Shown here in pieces: positions 1 through 7,197 of a DNA stretch of 39,220 nucleotides. Numbering within the stretch: the stretch's first letter is position 1; the number at the start of each line of letters is the position of its first letter. This DNA is from Actinomycetaceae bacterium (GTDB lineage: Bacteria; Actinomycetota; Actinomycetes; Actinomycetales; Actinomycetaceae): positions 38,969-78,188 of the forward strand of contig JAUMZK010000008.1 of assembly GCA_030528145.1 (NCBI GenBank). Reading direction: 5' to 3'. Position numbers and translations under genes: made by a program. A model generated the notes under the pieces. The model worked only from the letters and a program-made list of their open reading frames with translations, was not told where the DNA came from and searched no databases.

Positions 1-447
1 GTTGTCGGGCGAGTTCCACACGTGCGGGTCGTGCCCTTCAATCTTTCCGTCCTCTTCCCAAGGCAACAGCATCTTTTCAGGAATGGCTTCACCGGCAGGA
101 ACTTGCTTTTTGCCTAGTTTGTCCAGCTGGTCCATCATTTTATGTTCCATGTCGTGACCGGTCCACAAGACAACGTCTGCGCTGTTAATTTTTTCAGTGT
201 CTTTGGTGGTCAGTTCCTGCGTGTGCGGGTCCCCACCAGGTCCAACTAGCACGGTCACGTCCGCTTCAGGAGCAATTTGTTTCGCCGCATCACCAAGATA
301 ACCGGTGGTTGCGACGATGCTTAGTTTTCCGTCTGCTTTTGGCGCTTTGGTTTCGCCAGAGTCGCTGGCACCGCATGCGGTCAAACCTGCACTGAGGCTG
401 AGTGCCATAGCCACTGGCAATACTACGCGTTTAAAGGACTTCTTCAT
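1..447 (-). CDS. Metal (Zn/Mn) ABC transporter substrate-binding lipoprotein, partial (3' end outside window)
   Basis: The first 149 codons of a ZnuA/TroA-type cluster A-1 solute-binding protein are present; the gene runs off the left edge. The start MKKSFKRVV is followed by a hydrophobic segment and a lipobox LTAC (Cys25), so it should be a diacylglyceryl-anchored lipoprotein on the outer face of the membrane. The mature part begins with a TroA-like strand (SIVATTGYLGD). It contains GGDPHTQE, where the His matches the first metal ligand of the family, and then GHDPHVWNSP, which matches the second ligand motif DPHxW. The family captures Zn2+ or Mn2+ and passes it to an ABC permease; partner genes would lie left of the window. 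Whether it is Zn or Mn specific cannot be read from this fragment, but the operator upstream resembles DtxR/MntR sites rather than Zur sites. Confidence 0.9.
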   Translation of the reverse strand, partial: MKKSFKRVVLPVAMALSLSAGLTACGASDSGETKAPKADGKLSIVATTGYLGDAAKQIAPEADVTVLVGPGGDPHTQELTTKDTEKINSADVVLWTGHDMEHKMMDQLDKLGKKQVPAGEAIPEKMLLPWEEDGKIEGHDPHVWNSPDN

Positions 448-466
448 CAACACATTCCCTTGGTCT

Positions 467-515
467 AGAGGTAAGTATTACCTAAAACTATATATAGGTA
501 ATGCCTATTTTGCAA
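467..515 (-). promoter_or_regulatory. Promoter with tandem DtxR/MntR-like operators for the metal-binding lipoprotein
   Basis: On the minus strand a -35 TTGCAA (510-515) and a -10 TATAGT (487-492) are separated by 17 bp. The perfect dyad AGGTAAGTATTACCT (469-483) lies just downstream of the -10. A second, imperfect dyad TAGGTAATGCCTA (495-507) sits inside the spacer. ATTACCTA (477-484) and TAGGTAAT (495-502) also form 8-bp inverted arms. The half-site TTAGGTAA resembles the established DtxR-family operator (TTAGGTTAGCCTAACCTAA type). A repressor bound here would block polymerase, so metal-dependent repression is the likely logic (inference). Confidence 0.65.
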
Positions 516-729
516 AATTCTCCCAGCTTTTCGAGGGCGCCCTCCTAGCTACCCCTCGCCTTCAGTTCCGCTACCTCAGCAAACCAACGAAAGCAGGCGC
601 CCTCGCCACAATCCCTGCAACAAAGACACATACACGTCCAACACCACTGCAGCTTTCCCGCGCCCGCTTTCAGTTTCTGCCCCTAACTGCACCGCGCCAT
701 GCCTTGACGTGATAATTAAACGCAAAAGC

Positions 730-757
730 GACTGGAATCGACGAATCGGTTCCAGTC
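730..757 (-). terminator. Rho-independent-like terminator of the surface-protein gene
   Basis: GACTGGAA (730-737) pairs with TTCCAGTC (750-757) around a 12-nt loop. On the minus strand the hairpin is followed by a T-rich run (GCTTTTGCGTTTAAT). It lies 55 bp downstream of the stop codon of the gene at 812-2302. The remainder of the 448-811 gap holds the upstream operator region and a perfect 12-bp palindrome made of two overlapping GAGGGCG copies (533-544). I see no gene there. Confidence 0.6.
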
Positions 758-811
758 ACTTCGAGGGCGACATACTAAGTTGTAATTCTTAGCTGCAACA
801 CGCACATCAAA

Positions 812-2302
812 CTAGTTATTGTCCGCGCCCCTGTTCTTACGGCGTTTTACCACAACCACGCTGGCACCAACCACAGTCATCAGCAGCACCAGCAGTCCAG
901 CACTGGCTGCCGCAGTACCCGTCCTCGCCAAGTAGACTTCGCGATTATGGCGCTGATGCGGGTGCGGTTTCAGTTTTTCAGTTTCTACCGGAGCGGTCTT
1001 ACCCGACTGCACAGGAGTGGGTTGCGGCTGCGGCTTCAGTTTTTCAGTTTCTACCGGAGCGGTCTTACCCGACTGCACAGGAGTGGGTTGCGGCTGCGGC
1101 TTTGGTTCCGGTTTAGGCTGCGGTTTGGGCGTCGGCTTTGGTTTGGGCTGAGGTTCCGGCGTTGGCGTCGGAGCAGGCGTCGGCTCCGGTTTGGGCTCTG
1201 GCTTTGGCATCGGCTCTGACTGCGGTGGTGGAGCAGGTGTCGGTGCTGGTATTGGTTCAGGCTTAGGCTCGGGTTTGGGTGCTGGTCGTGACTCTCTAGG
1301 AGGACCTGGTTCTGGCTGGAGCCCAAGTTCTGACTGAGGGGCAGGTCTGGGTTCTGGCTGCGGTTCAGACCGAGGTTGAGACCCGGGTATTGGACAAGAC
1401 CTACTACACACGTAAGGAGTGTAACAACAGTAATACAAGCGACCATCAACATCTTCACCATTGATCGTAACCCTCTCGGCTTGTCCGTAGAAGTCTGGCG
1501 CAGGAGTGAATGTTACTTTCGCATTACGGACGTCAATGCTGTATTCACCTTGAGCCGTGAAAAGTTCGCGCACGCGCGCGCCACGATAATAGAAGAAGTA
1601 ATCTTTTAGAGGACTACTGCCTGCGCGATAAAAATTAATAGAAGCGGTTTGCGACTGTCCCCGCCAACCACTGGAAGTCATACCACTTATAGAAGCACCT
1701 GCCGCTATAGCACCCCCCTCGGGAGCAGCCTTCGGTTTACCTTCACCTAGCATAATAAGGTCATCAGTAGCACCGTCAACCTTCGCGTACTTGCCGCCTA
1801 CCTTAGCGTTCACCACTAAAACGGGCGCGCCCTCCCCAGACTGCCCCTTGAAAGAAATTGCGACCGGAGTAGTCCCCTCGGACAGTTCTGCGATTTCGAA
1901 AGTGTCATTTTTACCTTTTCGCGTGACGTTTCCAGAGGTTTTGAACTCAATACGACGTTTCACTTCAGTGCTTTGGACGAAACTGACAACTACATCTTGC
2001 AGCTTGGTGCCGGCGGGGGCTTTAAATTGCACCTGACCAGCAAAATTGCCGCCAAGCTTCTTTGCTTTTTCGCGCAACTCATACTCCACATTGAGTACTT
2101 TCACTTCTTTGTGCCGAGTCAGCGTATCATCTGCAACAACCGCAGAGTCAGATAATGCAGTAACTTCCTTCCCGTCCAGTTCCCTCTGTGAGTTTTGCTT
2201 TTCAACCGGTTGCCAGAAAACTGTTCCTGCGTGGGCAACTTCGCCCGTCATGGGAACCAGTGATAAGCCAAGCATTGCGGCGAGCGCAATCGCTTTCTTC
2301 AT
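812..2302 (-). CDS. Sortase-anchored, proline-rich surface protein with a CshA-like repeat
   Basis: A 496-aa exported protein. A signal peptide (1-25, probable cleavage after AHA) is followed by an N-terminal globular region (about 30-215). About residues 218-296 resemble a CshA-type fibril repeat (GEYSIDVRNAKVTFTPAPDFYGQA). Four Cys follow (292, 293, 299, 303). From 305 to about 450 there is a Pro/Lys/Glu/Gln-rich wall-spanning stalk ending in two identical 22-aa repeats. The C terminus has LARTG (458-462), a hydrophobic segment and a KRRKNR tail, which is a cell-wall sorting signal. The Pro-to-Ala change in LPxTG fits sortase E-type LAxTG recognition known from actinobacteria. A Shine-Dalgarno GAGGAG precedes the ATG. 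It is probably an adhesin or fibrillar surface component; the binding partner is unknown. No sortase gene is in the window. Confidence 0.8.
   Translation of the reverse strand: MKKAIALAAMLGLSLVPMTGEVAHAGTVFWQPVEKQNSQRELDGKEVTALSDSAVVADDTLTRHKEVKVLNVEYELREKAKKLGGNFAGQVQFKAPAGTKLQDVVVSFVQSTEVKRRIEFKTSGNVTRKGKNDTFEIAELSEGTTPVAISFKGQSGEGAPVLVVNAKVGGKYAKVDGATDDLIMLGEGKPKAAPEGGAIAAGASISGMTSSGWRGQSQTASINFYRAGSSPLKDYFFYYRGARVRELFTAQGEYSIDVRNAKVTFTPAPDFYGQAERVTINGEDVDGRLYYCCYTPYVCSRSCPIPGSQPRSEPQPEPRPAPQSELGLQPEPGPPRESRPAPKPEPKPEPIPAPTPAPPPQSEPMPKPEPKPEPTPAPTPTPEPQPKPKPTPKPQPKPEPKPQPQPTPVQSGKTAPVETEKLKPQPQPTPVQSGKTAPVETEKLKPHPHQRHNREVYLARTGTAAASAGLLVLLMTVVGASVVVVKRRKNRGADNN
969..1100 (-). repeat. Perfect 66-bp tandem duplication in the stalk of the surface protein
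   Basis: Positions 969-1034 and 1035-1100 are identical at DNA level, as far as I can align them by eye. Each encodes a 22-aa unit containing PVQSGKTAPVETEKL. No synonymous differences means the duplication is recent or homogenised, so copy number may vary between strains and change stalk length. Confidence 0.9.
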
Positions 2303-2981
2303 TAGCGACTCCTCGAGTTGGTTAAAAATGAAATTGTCGGTAGAGATTCAGAAACTTACCAGCCCTACCGAATCGAAGTATATCCAGCAACTCACCCCGA
2401 AAAAGCTCTATAAAAGCTGAAAGAAACATAAAAATACTGAACAACTTGTAAGATTTTTTCAACTTTTTTCAGCAAATAGTCTCTACGCTTTATAAATAAA
2501 AAGCTACACTCCGACACGAATTGCAAATATTTCCAAAAACCTGAAAAAGTGTAATCGATACTACTTCTACTTTTTAACGAAAGTGACCCACCTAACTCCC
2601 AACAGGCGTTCACCTGAATACCTCTGGCACGCCCGCCGAGAACTACCGTCGCAACCAAAAGCCCTATCGCGGGACGCTCTGGCTACACTCACCATTTCCG
2701 CAACCGCAAACGTCGTCACTCTGAGCGCCCCTCTCAACTTATTAACAGTAAAAACATTGACTACGTTCACAACATCCATAACTAGAGTTTCAATAAAATA
2801 GAAGATTTTCACCAGATAGTTTAAAAATAATTAAAAGGAAACAAAGACAATAAATTACAGTAACAAAATTTAATTTTCTCGAACTTTTTTCTCAATTATA
2901 TATTCACACCTTTGAATACTTACCACCTACACGCAAGTATCTGAACTGCGGTAATTTTTTAGGCATGATCCTAACTTTCAA

Positions 2982-3006
2982 GAAATAACACTTTTACTGT
3001 TATTTC
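2982..3006. repeat. Inverted repeat GAAATAACA-N7-TGTTATTTC
   Basis: Nine-bp perfect arms (2982-2990 and 2998-3006) with a 7-nt spacer in AT-rich non-coding DNA. It could be an operator or an RNA hairpin. It has no T-tract typical of a terminator. Confidence 0.5.
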
Positions 3007-3069
3007 CCACACCGTCCTCGTAATTGGACTGCGCAAATATGACGCTTCGGATCGAAGCGGTTGTGACCG

Positions 3070-3211
3070 TGAGAGCGAACTATTTTGCTCAGGTGCAATG
3101 ACTTTGCTGAGTGCAAGTGTTATGCGGTTTCGCCTCAGCAAAATCATTGTACCTCACGAAAAAAACTGCCGTGAGTGCAAACTATTTCGTTGACGACAAG
3201 CTATTTTGCTC
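3070..3211. repeat. Cluster of direct and inverted repeats
   Basis: A long imperfect hairpin has 21-bp arms at 3091-3111 and 3134-3154 (19 of 21 pair as Watson-Crick, plus one G-T wobble and one mismatch) around a 22-nt loop. Immediately after it CTCACG (3153-3158) can pair with CGTGAG (3170-3175). A direct repeat GTGAGnGCnAACTATTTYGYT occurs at about 3070-3090 and 3171-3191. CTATTTTGCTC recurs at 3080-3090 and 3201-3211. The structure suggests a folded RNA or a degraded REP/MITE-like element; I cannot tell which. Confidence 0.6.
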
Positions 3212-3310
3212 CGGTCAAATACTTTCACGAGCAATTTGGTAAAACGAAGAGGCGTGAGACGAAGACTGACCGACCTTTCACGTGCCCGCATCGCCCTCGA
3301 AACAAAAATC

Positions 3311-3335
3311 CCCGCAGAAAACACGTTTCTGCGGG
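3311..3335 (-). terminator. Rho-independent terminator after tRNA-Glu
   Basis: CCCGCAGAAA (3311-3320) and TTTCTGCGGG (3326-3335) form a perfect 10-bp stem with a 5-nt loop. On the minus strand it is followed by GATTTTTGTTT. It sits 7 bp beyond the 3' end of tRNA-Glu and so ends the gltX-tRNA unit. Confidence 0.9.
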
Positions 3336-3341
3336 ATACCG

Positions 3342-3414
3342 TACCCCCAACGGGATTTGAACCCGTGTCGCCGCCGTGAGAGGGCGGTGTCCTAGGCCGC
3401 TAGACGATGGGGGC
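3342..3414 (-). tRNA. tRNA-Glu (anticodon CTC)
   Basis: Read on the minus strand, the 73 nt fold as a cloverleaf. The acceptor is GCCCCCA / TGGGGGT with discriminator A. The anticodon loop CTCTCAC carries CTC. The T arm is ACGGG-TTCAAAT-CCCGT. CCA is not encoded. It lies directly downstream of tRNA-Gln and of gltX, the enzyme that charges it. Confidence 0.95.
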
Positions 3415-3429
3415 CTAGAGCGAACTCCG

Positions 3430-3501
3430 CTGGGGTACCAGGACTCGAACCTAGAATGGCTGAACCAGAATCAGCTGTGTTGCCAATTACACCATACCCC
3501 A
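3430..3501 (-). tRNA. tRNA-Gln (anticodon CTG)
   Basis: Read on the minus strand, the 72 nt have acceptor TGGGGTA / TACCCCA with discriminator G and anticodon stem GCTGA / TCAGC. The loop TTCTGGT carries CTG, and there is a TTCGAGT T loop. CCA is not encoded. It lies between gltX and tRNA-Glu. In bacteria without GlnRS, GltX misacylates this tRNA and GatCAB amidates it, so the linkage is functionally sensible. Confidence 0.95.
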
Positions 3502-3606
3502 AGGGTTTTGCGCACCCAGCACCTGGGTACTGCAAAACTCTATCGGAACCGATCTGGTTTACCAAACTGAAAGCTTGTGGATCGGCTCATAATTGCACTT
3601 GCAGAC

Positions 3607-5115
3607 CTACTCCAGTTTGTCTTTGAGTAGGCGAAGGCGCCGCAGGGTTTCGTCCTTGCCCAGTATCACCATCGAGTCAAATACCGGAATTGACGCAGAT
3701 TTACCAGTTACGGCAACGAACAGCGACCCAAATGCCAGACGTGGCTTCAACCCCAGTTTTTCAACGAGGGCGGTGGCAAGCGTTGCGTGTATGCCGTCAA
3801 CCGTGTAGTCGGCATCGTCAAGTCCAGAAATGGTGTCGATAGCGACCGTCAGTGCTGCAGAGGCACTATCTTTCAGTTTCTTCACAGACTTCTCATCGTA
3901 TTCGACAGTATCCTTGAACAAGAATCCGATAAGTCCCTTGGCTTCACCGAGCATTTGCAGACGGGTTTGTGCCAGGGGCGCAGCGGCTCCTAGTAGCTCT
4001 TGTTCGTTTTCGCTCAATTCGTCCCAAGTGGCGGCAGAAACCAGACCGTCCTCGTGCAAATACGGAACCAGCCGATTACGGAAGTCCGTAACTTCTAGGC
4101 GGCGCACATGTTCGGCGTTTATGGCCTGGCATTTCTTCTGATCGAAACGAGCCGGATTCGGGTTGACGTCATGTACATCGAAAGCAGCTACCAACTGTTC
4201 TTTGGTGAAGATATCCTGGTCGGCTGCATATGACCAACCCAGTAAAGACAGGTAGTTGATTAGCCCCTCGGGAATTATGCCTGCCGCCTTATGGTTCAGC
4301 AAGTTTGATTCAGGGTCCCGTTTTGACAGTTTCTTATTGCCTTCCCCCATTACGTAAGGGAGGTGCCCAAATTCAGGGATCCGTTTCGCAATTCCCAGTT
4401 CGACCAGTGCCCTGTACAGCACGATTTGACGGGGTGTAGAAGACAGCAGGTCTTCGCCACGCAGCACGTGGGTGATTTCCATGAGGGCGTCATCGACGGG
4501 ATTTACCAGCGTATAAAGCGGGTCCCCGTTGGCGCGCACTATTACATAGTCGGGAACAGAGCCAGCCTTAAAAGTAATTTCGCCGCGAACAATATCGGTG
4601 AAAGTTATGTCTTCGTCTGGCATGCGCAGGCGGTAAACCGGCTGACGCCCTTCCGCGCGGTACGCAGCCTTCTGTTCTGCGGTAAGATCGCGGTCATACC
4701 CGTCGTAGCCCAGTTTTGCCGGACGTCCGGCGGCAATATGGCGCGCCTCAATTTCTGCGGGCGTGGAATAGGACTCGTAGGCGTACCCCGCGTCAATCAG
4801 CTTTTGCGCAACCTCTTTGTAAATGCCCATCCGTTGGGATTGCCGGTACGGACCGTGAGGACCGCCTACCCCAACGCCCTCGTCCCAATCTAAACCCAGC
4901 CACTTCAGCGAGTCGATTATTTGGGCAAAAGACTCTTCACTGTCGCGCGCGGCGTCAGTATCTTCAATACGAAAGACGAAAGTCCCGCCAACATGTCGGG
5001 CATACGCCCAGTTAAACAGGCAGGTCCGGACCATTCCTACGTGCGGAGTTCCGGTAGGGCTAGGGCAGAAACGGACGCGTACATCGCTACTTGGAGCAGG
5101 CATATTTTCAGTCAT
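3607..5115 (-). CDS. gltX: Glutamyl-tRNA synthetase
   Basis: A class I aminoacyl-tRNA synthetase that attaches glutamate to tRNA-Glu (and probably tRNA-Gln) in the cytoplasm. The N terminus has the Rossmann signature [14 protein letters not shown], with the HIGH-like tetrapeptide HVGM at about residue 25. The KMSKS-like loop reads KLSKR. Length is 502 aa from the chosen ATG, normal for the family. An open frame extends upstream to 5316, but the extra 67 residues are unlike the family and overlap the divergent lyase gene, so the start at 5115 ([10 protein letters not shown]) is preferred. The Shine-Dalgarno there is weak. It is the first gene of a unit followed by tRNA-Gln, tRNA-Glu and a terminator. 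A divergent promoter region of 55 bp is shared with the lyase gene. Confidence 0.96.
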   Translation of the reverse strand: MTENMPAPSSDVRVRFCPSPTGTPHVGMVRTCLFNWAYARHVGGTFVFRIEDTDAARDSEESFAQIIDSLKWLGLDWDEGVGVGGPHGPYRQSQRMGIYKEVAQKLIDAGYAYESYSTPAEIEARHIAAGRPAKLGYDGYDRDLTAEQKAAYRAEGRQPVYRLRMPDEDITFTDIVRGEITFKAGSVPDYVIVRANGDPLYTLVNPVDDALMEITHVLRGEDLLSSTPRQIVLYRALVELGIAKRIPEFGHLPYVMGEGNKKLSKRDPESNLLNHKAAGIIPEGLINYLSLLGWSYAADQDIFTKEQLVAAFDVHDVNPNPARFDQKKCQAINAEHVRRLEVTDFRNRLVPYLHEDGLVSAATWDELSENEQELLGAAAPLAQTRLQMLGEAKGLIGFLFKDTVEYDEKSVKKLKDSASAALTVAIDTISGLDDADYTVDGIHATLATALVEKLGLKPRLAFGSLFVAVTGKSASIPVFDSMVILGKDETLRRLRLLKDKLE

Positions 5116-5170
5116 AATATCTTTATGGTATCGCGCGCAGGCGCGGAAAAAACAATGAGAAAGAACGACT

Positions 5171-6313
5171 ATGAATTCTTGGGCGCCAACGCTCGATTCT
5201 TTGCGTAGCTCGGGTACCTTGAAATGGTCATTGACAAAAGACGGCAAGCCTTTGGATGGGGCGTGGATTGCCGAGTCCGATTTAGGAACCTCCCCCGAAA
5301 TTGAACGCGCACTCACCCACGCAGTTACGCATAATCAGTTAGGTTACATGCCAGCGAAATGGGCAAAGGGCGCCGAAGAAGCGTGTCGGCTTTTCCAACG
5401 CCGCCACGGCTGGGATTTAGATCCCGCAGACGTCGCGTTGGCTCCAAATGTTTTGAGCGTATTACACCAAGTCATTGACCGCCTAACTCCAGCAGGTTCG
5501 CCTGTGGTGGTGCCAACACCCGCTTACATGCCGTTTTTGACTATTCCGGGTCAGCACGGCAGGCAAGCGTTGCAGGTGCGTGCCGTTGTTGATGAGGGCG
5601 AATACCGCCTGGATTTACTTGGTATCGAGGACGCCTTCCGGGCGGGCGCAAAAATGCTGGTTTTGTGTAACCCGTGGAACCCGGTGGGGCGAGTGTTTAC
5701 CCGTCAGGAGTTGCTAGATTTAGCGGCTGTGGTGGCACGCTACGATGTCTTTGTTTTCTCTGACGAAATTCATTCGCCACTGGTTTTACCCGGTTTTACG
5801 CATGTTCCTTTTGGTTCCTTACCGGGAATGGGCGCTCGCACAGTTACCGCAACTGCGGCTTCAAAGGGGTGGAATATTCCGGGGTTGTCGTGCGCTCAAA
5901 GGATTATTACGGATGCAAATTTGAGGGCGAAGTGGCAGTCTTTCCCTGCAGGTCCGGTTCCGCCTGTTCCTTTAGGAGCGTTGGCGGCGCAGGTTGCGTA
6001 CACGGATAGCACTGCCTGGCTGGACCAGTTTGTGGCGTTAATCAGCGATAATGCGCGACTTGTTGCGGAGGCTACTGCGGACACTAAATTCCGGGTTTCC
6101 TGCCCCCAAGGCACGTATTTGTCGTGGTGGGATGCCCGCGAATTTAATTGCGACAACCCTTGCGAAATGCTTGCTGAAAGGGCGGGTATCGCCGTCAATT
6201 CTGGTTGTACTTTGGGCGAGGGCTACGAAAAGTTCTTCCGGTTTAATCTGGCTACGCCAAGAGCGGTGCTCGAAAATATGTTACAGCGAGTTTTCACGGC
6301 ATTTGGCGTGTAA
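5171..6313 (+). CDS. PatB/MalY-type PLP-dependent C-S beta-lyase (aminotransferase fold I)
   Basis: A 380-aa fold-type I PLP enzyme of the MalY/PatB group, which cleaves cystathionine or cysteine conjugates to pyruvate, ammonia and a thiol. Family features are visible: W32-I-A-E-S-D near the N terminus, LGYMP at 57-61, PTPAYMPF (115-122), [11 protein letters not shown] (166-176), SDEIHSPLV (197-205) and the Schiff-base lysine in [13 protein letters not shown] (Lys232). Length fits the family. It stands alone on the plus strand between gltX and a FAH-family gene, both minus. The start is ATG with a weak upstream GA-rich stretch. The substrate could be cystathionine (methionine pathway) or cysteine S-conjugates; sequence alone does not settle it. 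Confidence 0.85.
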   Translation: MNSWAPTLDSLRSSGTLKWSLTKDGKPLDGAWIAESDLGTSPEIERALTHAVTHNQLGYMPAKWAKGAEEACRLFQRRHGWDLDPADVALAPNVLSVLHQVIDRLTPAGSPVVVPTPAYMPFLTIPGQHGRQALQVRAVVDEGEYRLDLLGIEDAFRAGAKMLVLCNPWNPVGRVFTRQELLDLAAVVARYDVFVFSDEIHSPLVLPGFTHVPFGSLPGMGARTVTATAASKGWNIPGLSCAQRIITDANLRAKWQSFPAGPVPPVPLGALAAQVAYTDSTAWLDQFVALISDNARLVAEATADTKFRVSCPQGTYLSWWDAREFNCDNPCEMLAERAGIAVNSGCTLGEGYEKFFRFNLATPRAVLENMLQRVFTAFGV

Positions 6314-6370
6314 ACAGGTGTTCTCGTTGCGCTCTGCGGAAACCGCGAACGCTAACGATGCAAACGAAAA

Positions 6371-6401
6371 TGGGAAAGGCGTCCTCGAAATGCCTTTCCC
6401 A
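6371..6401. terminator. Bidirectional terminator between converging lyase and FAH genes
   Basis: TGGGAAAGGC (6371-6380) pairs perfectly with GCCTTTCCCA (6392-6401). The 11-nt loop contains a copy of the dispersed motif (CGTCCTC). On the minus strand the stem is followed by TTTTCGTTTG and on the plus strand by TTATTG, so it can serve both genes, more convincingly the minus one. Confidence 0.75.
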
Positions 6402-6420
6402 TTATTGTCTGTACCAGGTA

Positions 6421-7197
6421 TTACCGGCGAATGACCCGGTTTGGTAGCGTACCAATGTTTTCAATTTCGCATTCTACCAGGTCACCATGCTGCAAGGGAC
6501 CAACCCCCGCAGGCGTTCCAGTTAAAATAATGTCACCGGGAAGCAATGTCATGGAATGGCTGACATATTCTACTATGTAGGGTACTGACCACAGCATTTG
6601 CCCAGTGTTTCCGTTTTGACGCGCTTCCCCATTGACTCGACAGGTAATATTTAGGTTCGCTACGTCCAACGTCGGGTCCACGTTGATCCACGGTCCCAGG
6701 GGACAGGATGTATCCCATCCCTTCGCCCTCGTCCACTGTCCGTCTGCTTTTTGTATGTCGCGTGCCGAACAATCGTTAGCTACCGTATAACCCAAAATAA
6801 CGTCCCCCGCTTCTGCGGCCTTCACGTCTTTTGCCAAAGTTTTAATGACTACTGCCAATTCGACCTCGTGGTCGACGTGCTGTGACCAGGGCGGCAACAC
6901 AATGGGATCGTCAGGTCCAATAACTGCGGTGTTCGGTTTTAGAAACAAGATGGGCGCGGGCGGCACTTCATTACCTAGTTCGCGGGCATGGTCGGCATAG
7001 TTTCGTCCCACACATACTACTTTCGATCGCGGTATTACCGGCGAAAGTAGCCGCACTTCGTCCAGGGCTACCAACGCCCCAGAATGTTCCACAGGGGCAA
7101 ACAGGGGGTCATTTTTGAGGACGACTATGTGGTCTTTGCCTTCTTCGAGGACCCCGTATTGGGGGTTATTCCCAGTTGTAAATCTAACTATATGCAT
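6421..7197 (-). CDS. Fumarylacetoacetate hydrolase (FAH) family protein
   Basis: A 258-aa single-domain FAH-fold hydrolase, isomerase or oxaloacetate-decarboxylase-like enzyme. The core signature is clear: VVCVGRNYADHARELG, then the metal-binding HEVELAVVI (ExE), NDCSARDIQ (Asp ligand), KGWDTSCPLGPW and TGTPAGVGPL. Divalent metal (Mg/Mn) is expected. The start codon lies inside the 3' end of the upstream symporter gene (10-bp overlap), so translation is probably coupled to it. FAH-family genes commonly sit near gltX in actinobacteria (established gene order), and that is kept here with one gene inserted. The substrate is not predictable; acylpyruvase or oxaloacetate tautomerase/decarboxylase activities are the usual alternatives. 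Confidence 0.88.
   Translation of the reverse strand: MHIVRFTTGNNPQYGVLEEGKDHIVVLKNDPLFAPVEHSGALVALDEVRLLSPVIPRSKVVCVGRNYADHARELGNEVPPAPILFLKPNTAVIGPDDPIVLPPWSQHVDHEVELAVVIKTLAKDVKAAEAGDVILGYTVANDCSARDIQKADGQWTRAKGWDTSCPLGPWINVDPTLDVANLNITCRVNGEARQNGNTGQMLWSVPYIVEYVSHSMTLLPGDIILTGTPAGVGPLQHGDLVECEIENIGTLPNRVIRR

Larger units (their letters stand above)
2303..3310. other. About 1 kb gap, AT-rich, repeat-containing, no supported gene
   Basis: This gap separates the surface-protein gene from the tRNA terminator. It is strongly AT-rich around 2430-2580 and 2780-3000, with a more GC-balanced island at about 2583-2770. No open frame here has a convincing ribosome-binding site or recognisable protein. 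Seen in it are a 9-bp-arm hairpin GAAATAACA / TGTTATTTC (2982-3006) and the repeat cluster at 3070-3240. It probably contains the promoter and leader of the surface-protein gene. The island could be a decayed gene. Confidence 0.5.

Noticed and set aside
969..1100. CRISPR-like or mobile repeat
   Set aside because: The two copies are directly adjacent and in frame within a coding region, so this is a coding tandem repeat with no spacers.
947..1461. Long Arg- or Leu/Ser-rich open frames in the stalk-coding region
   Set aside because: They are out-of-frame shadows of the repetitive proline-rich stalk of the surface protein. They have repetitive low-complexity translations and no ribosome-binding sites.
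2567..2812. Possible 81-aa minus-strand or 72-aa plus-strand protein in the 1-kb gap
   Set aside because: Both start with GTG and lack a Shine-Dalgarno, and neither resembles a known protein. The slightly GC-richer island may be a gene remnant, but I cannot support a CDS.
5116..5316. N-terminal extension of gltX to 5316
   Set aside because: The extra residues are unlike the family and overlap the divergent lyase gene. The conserved N terminus begins just after the ATG at 5115.
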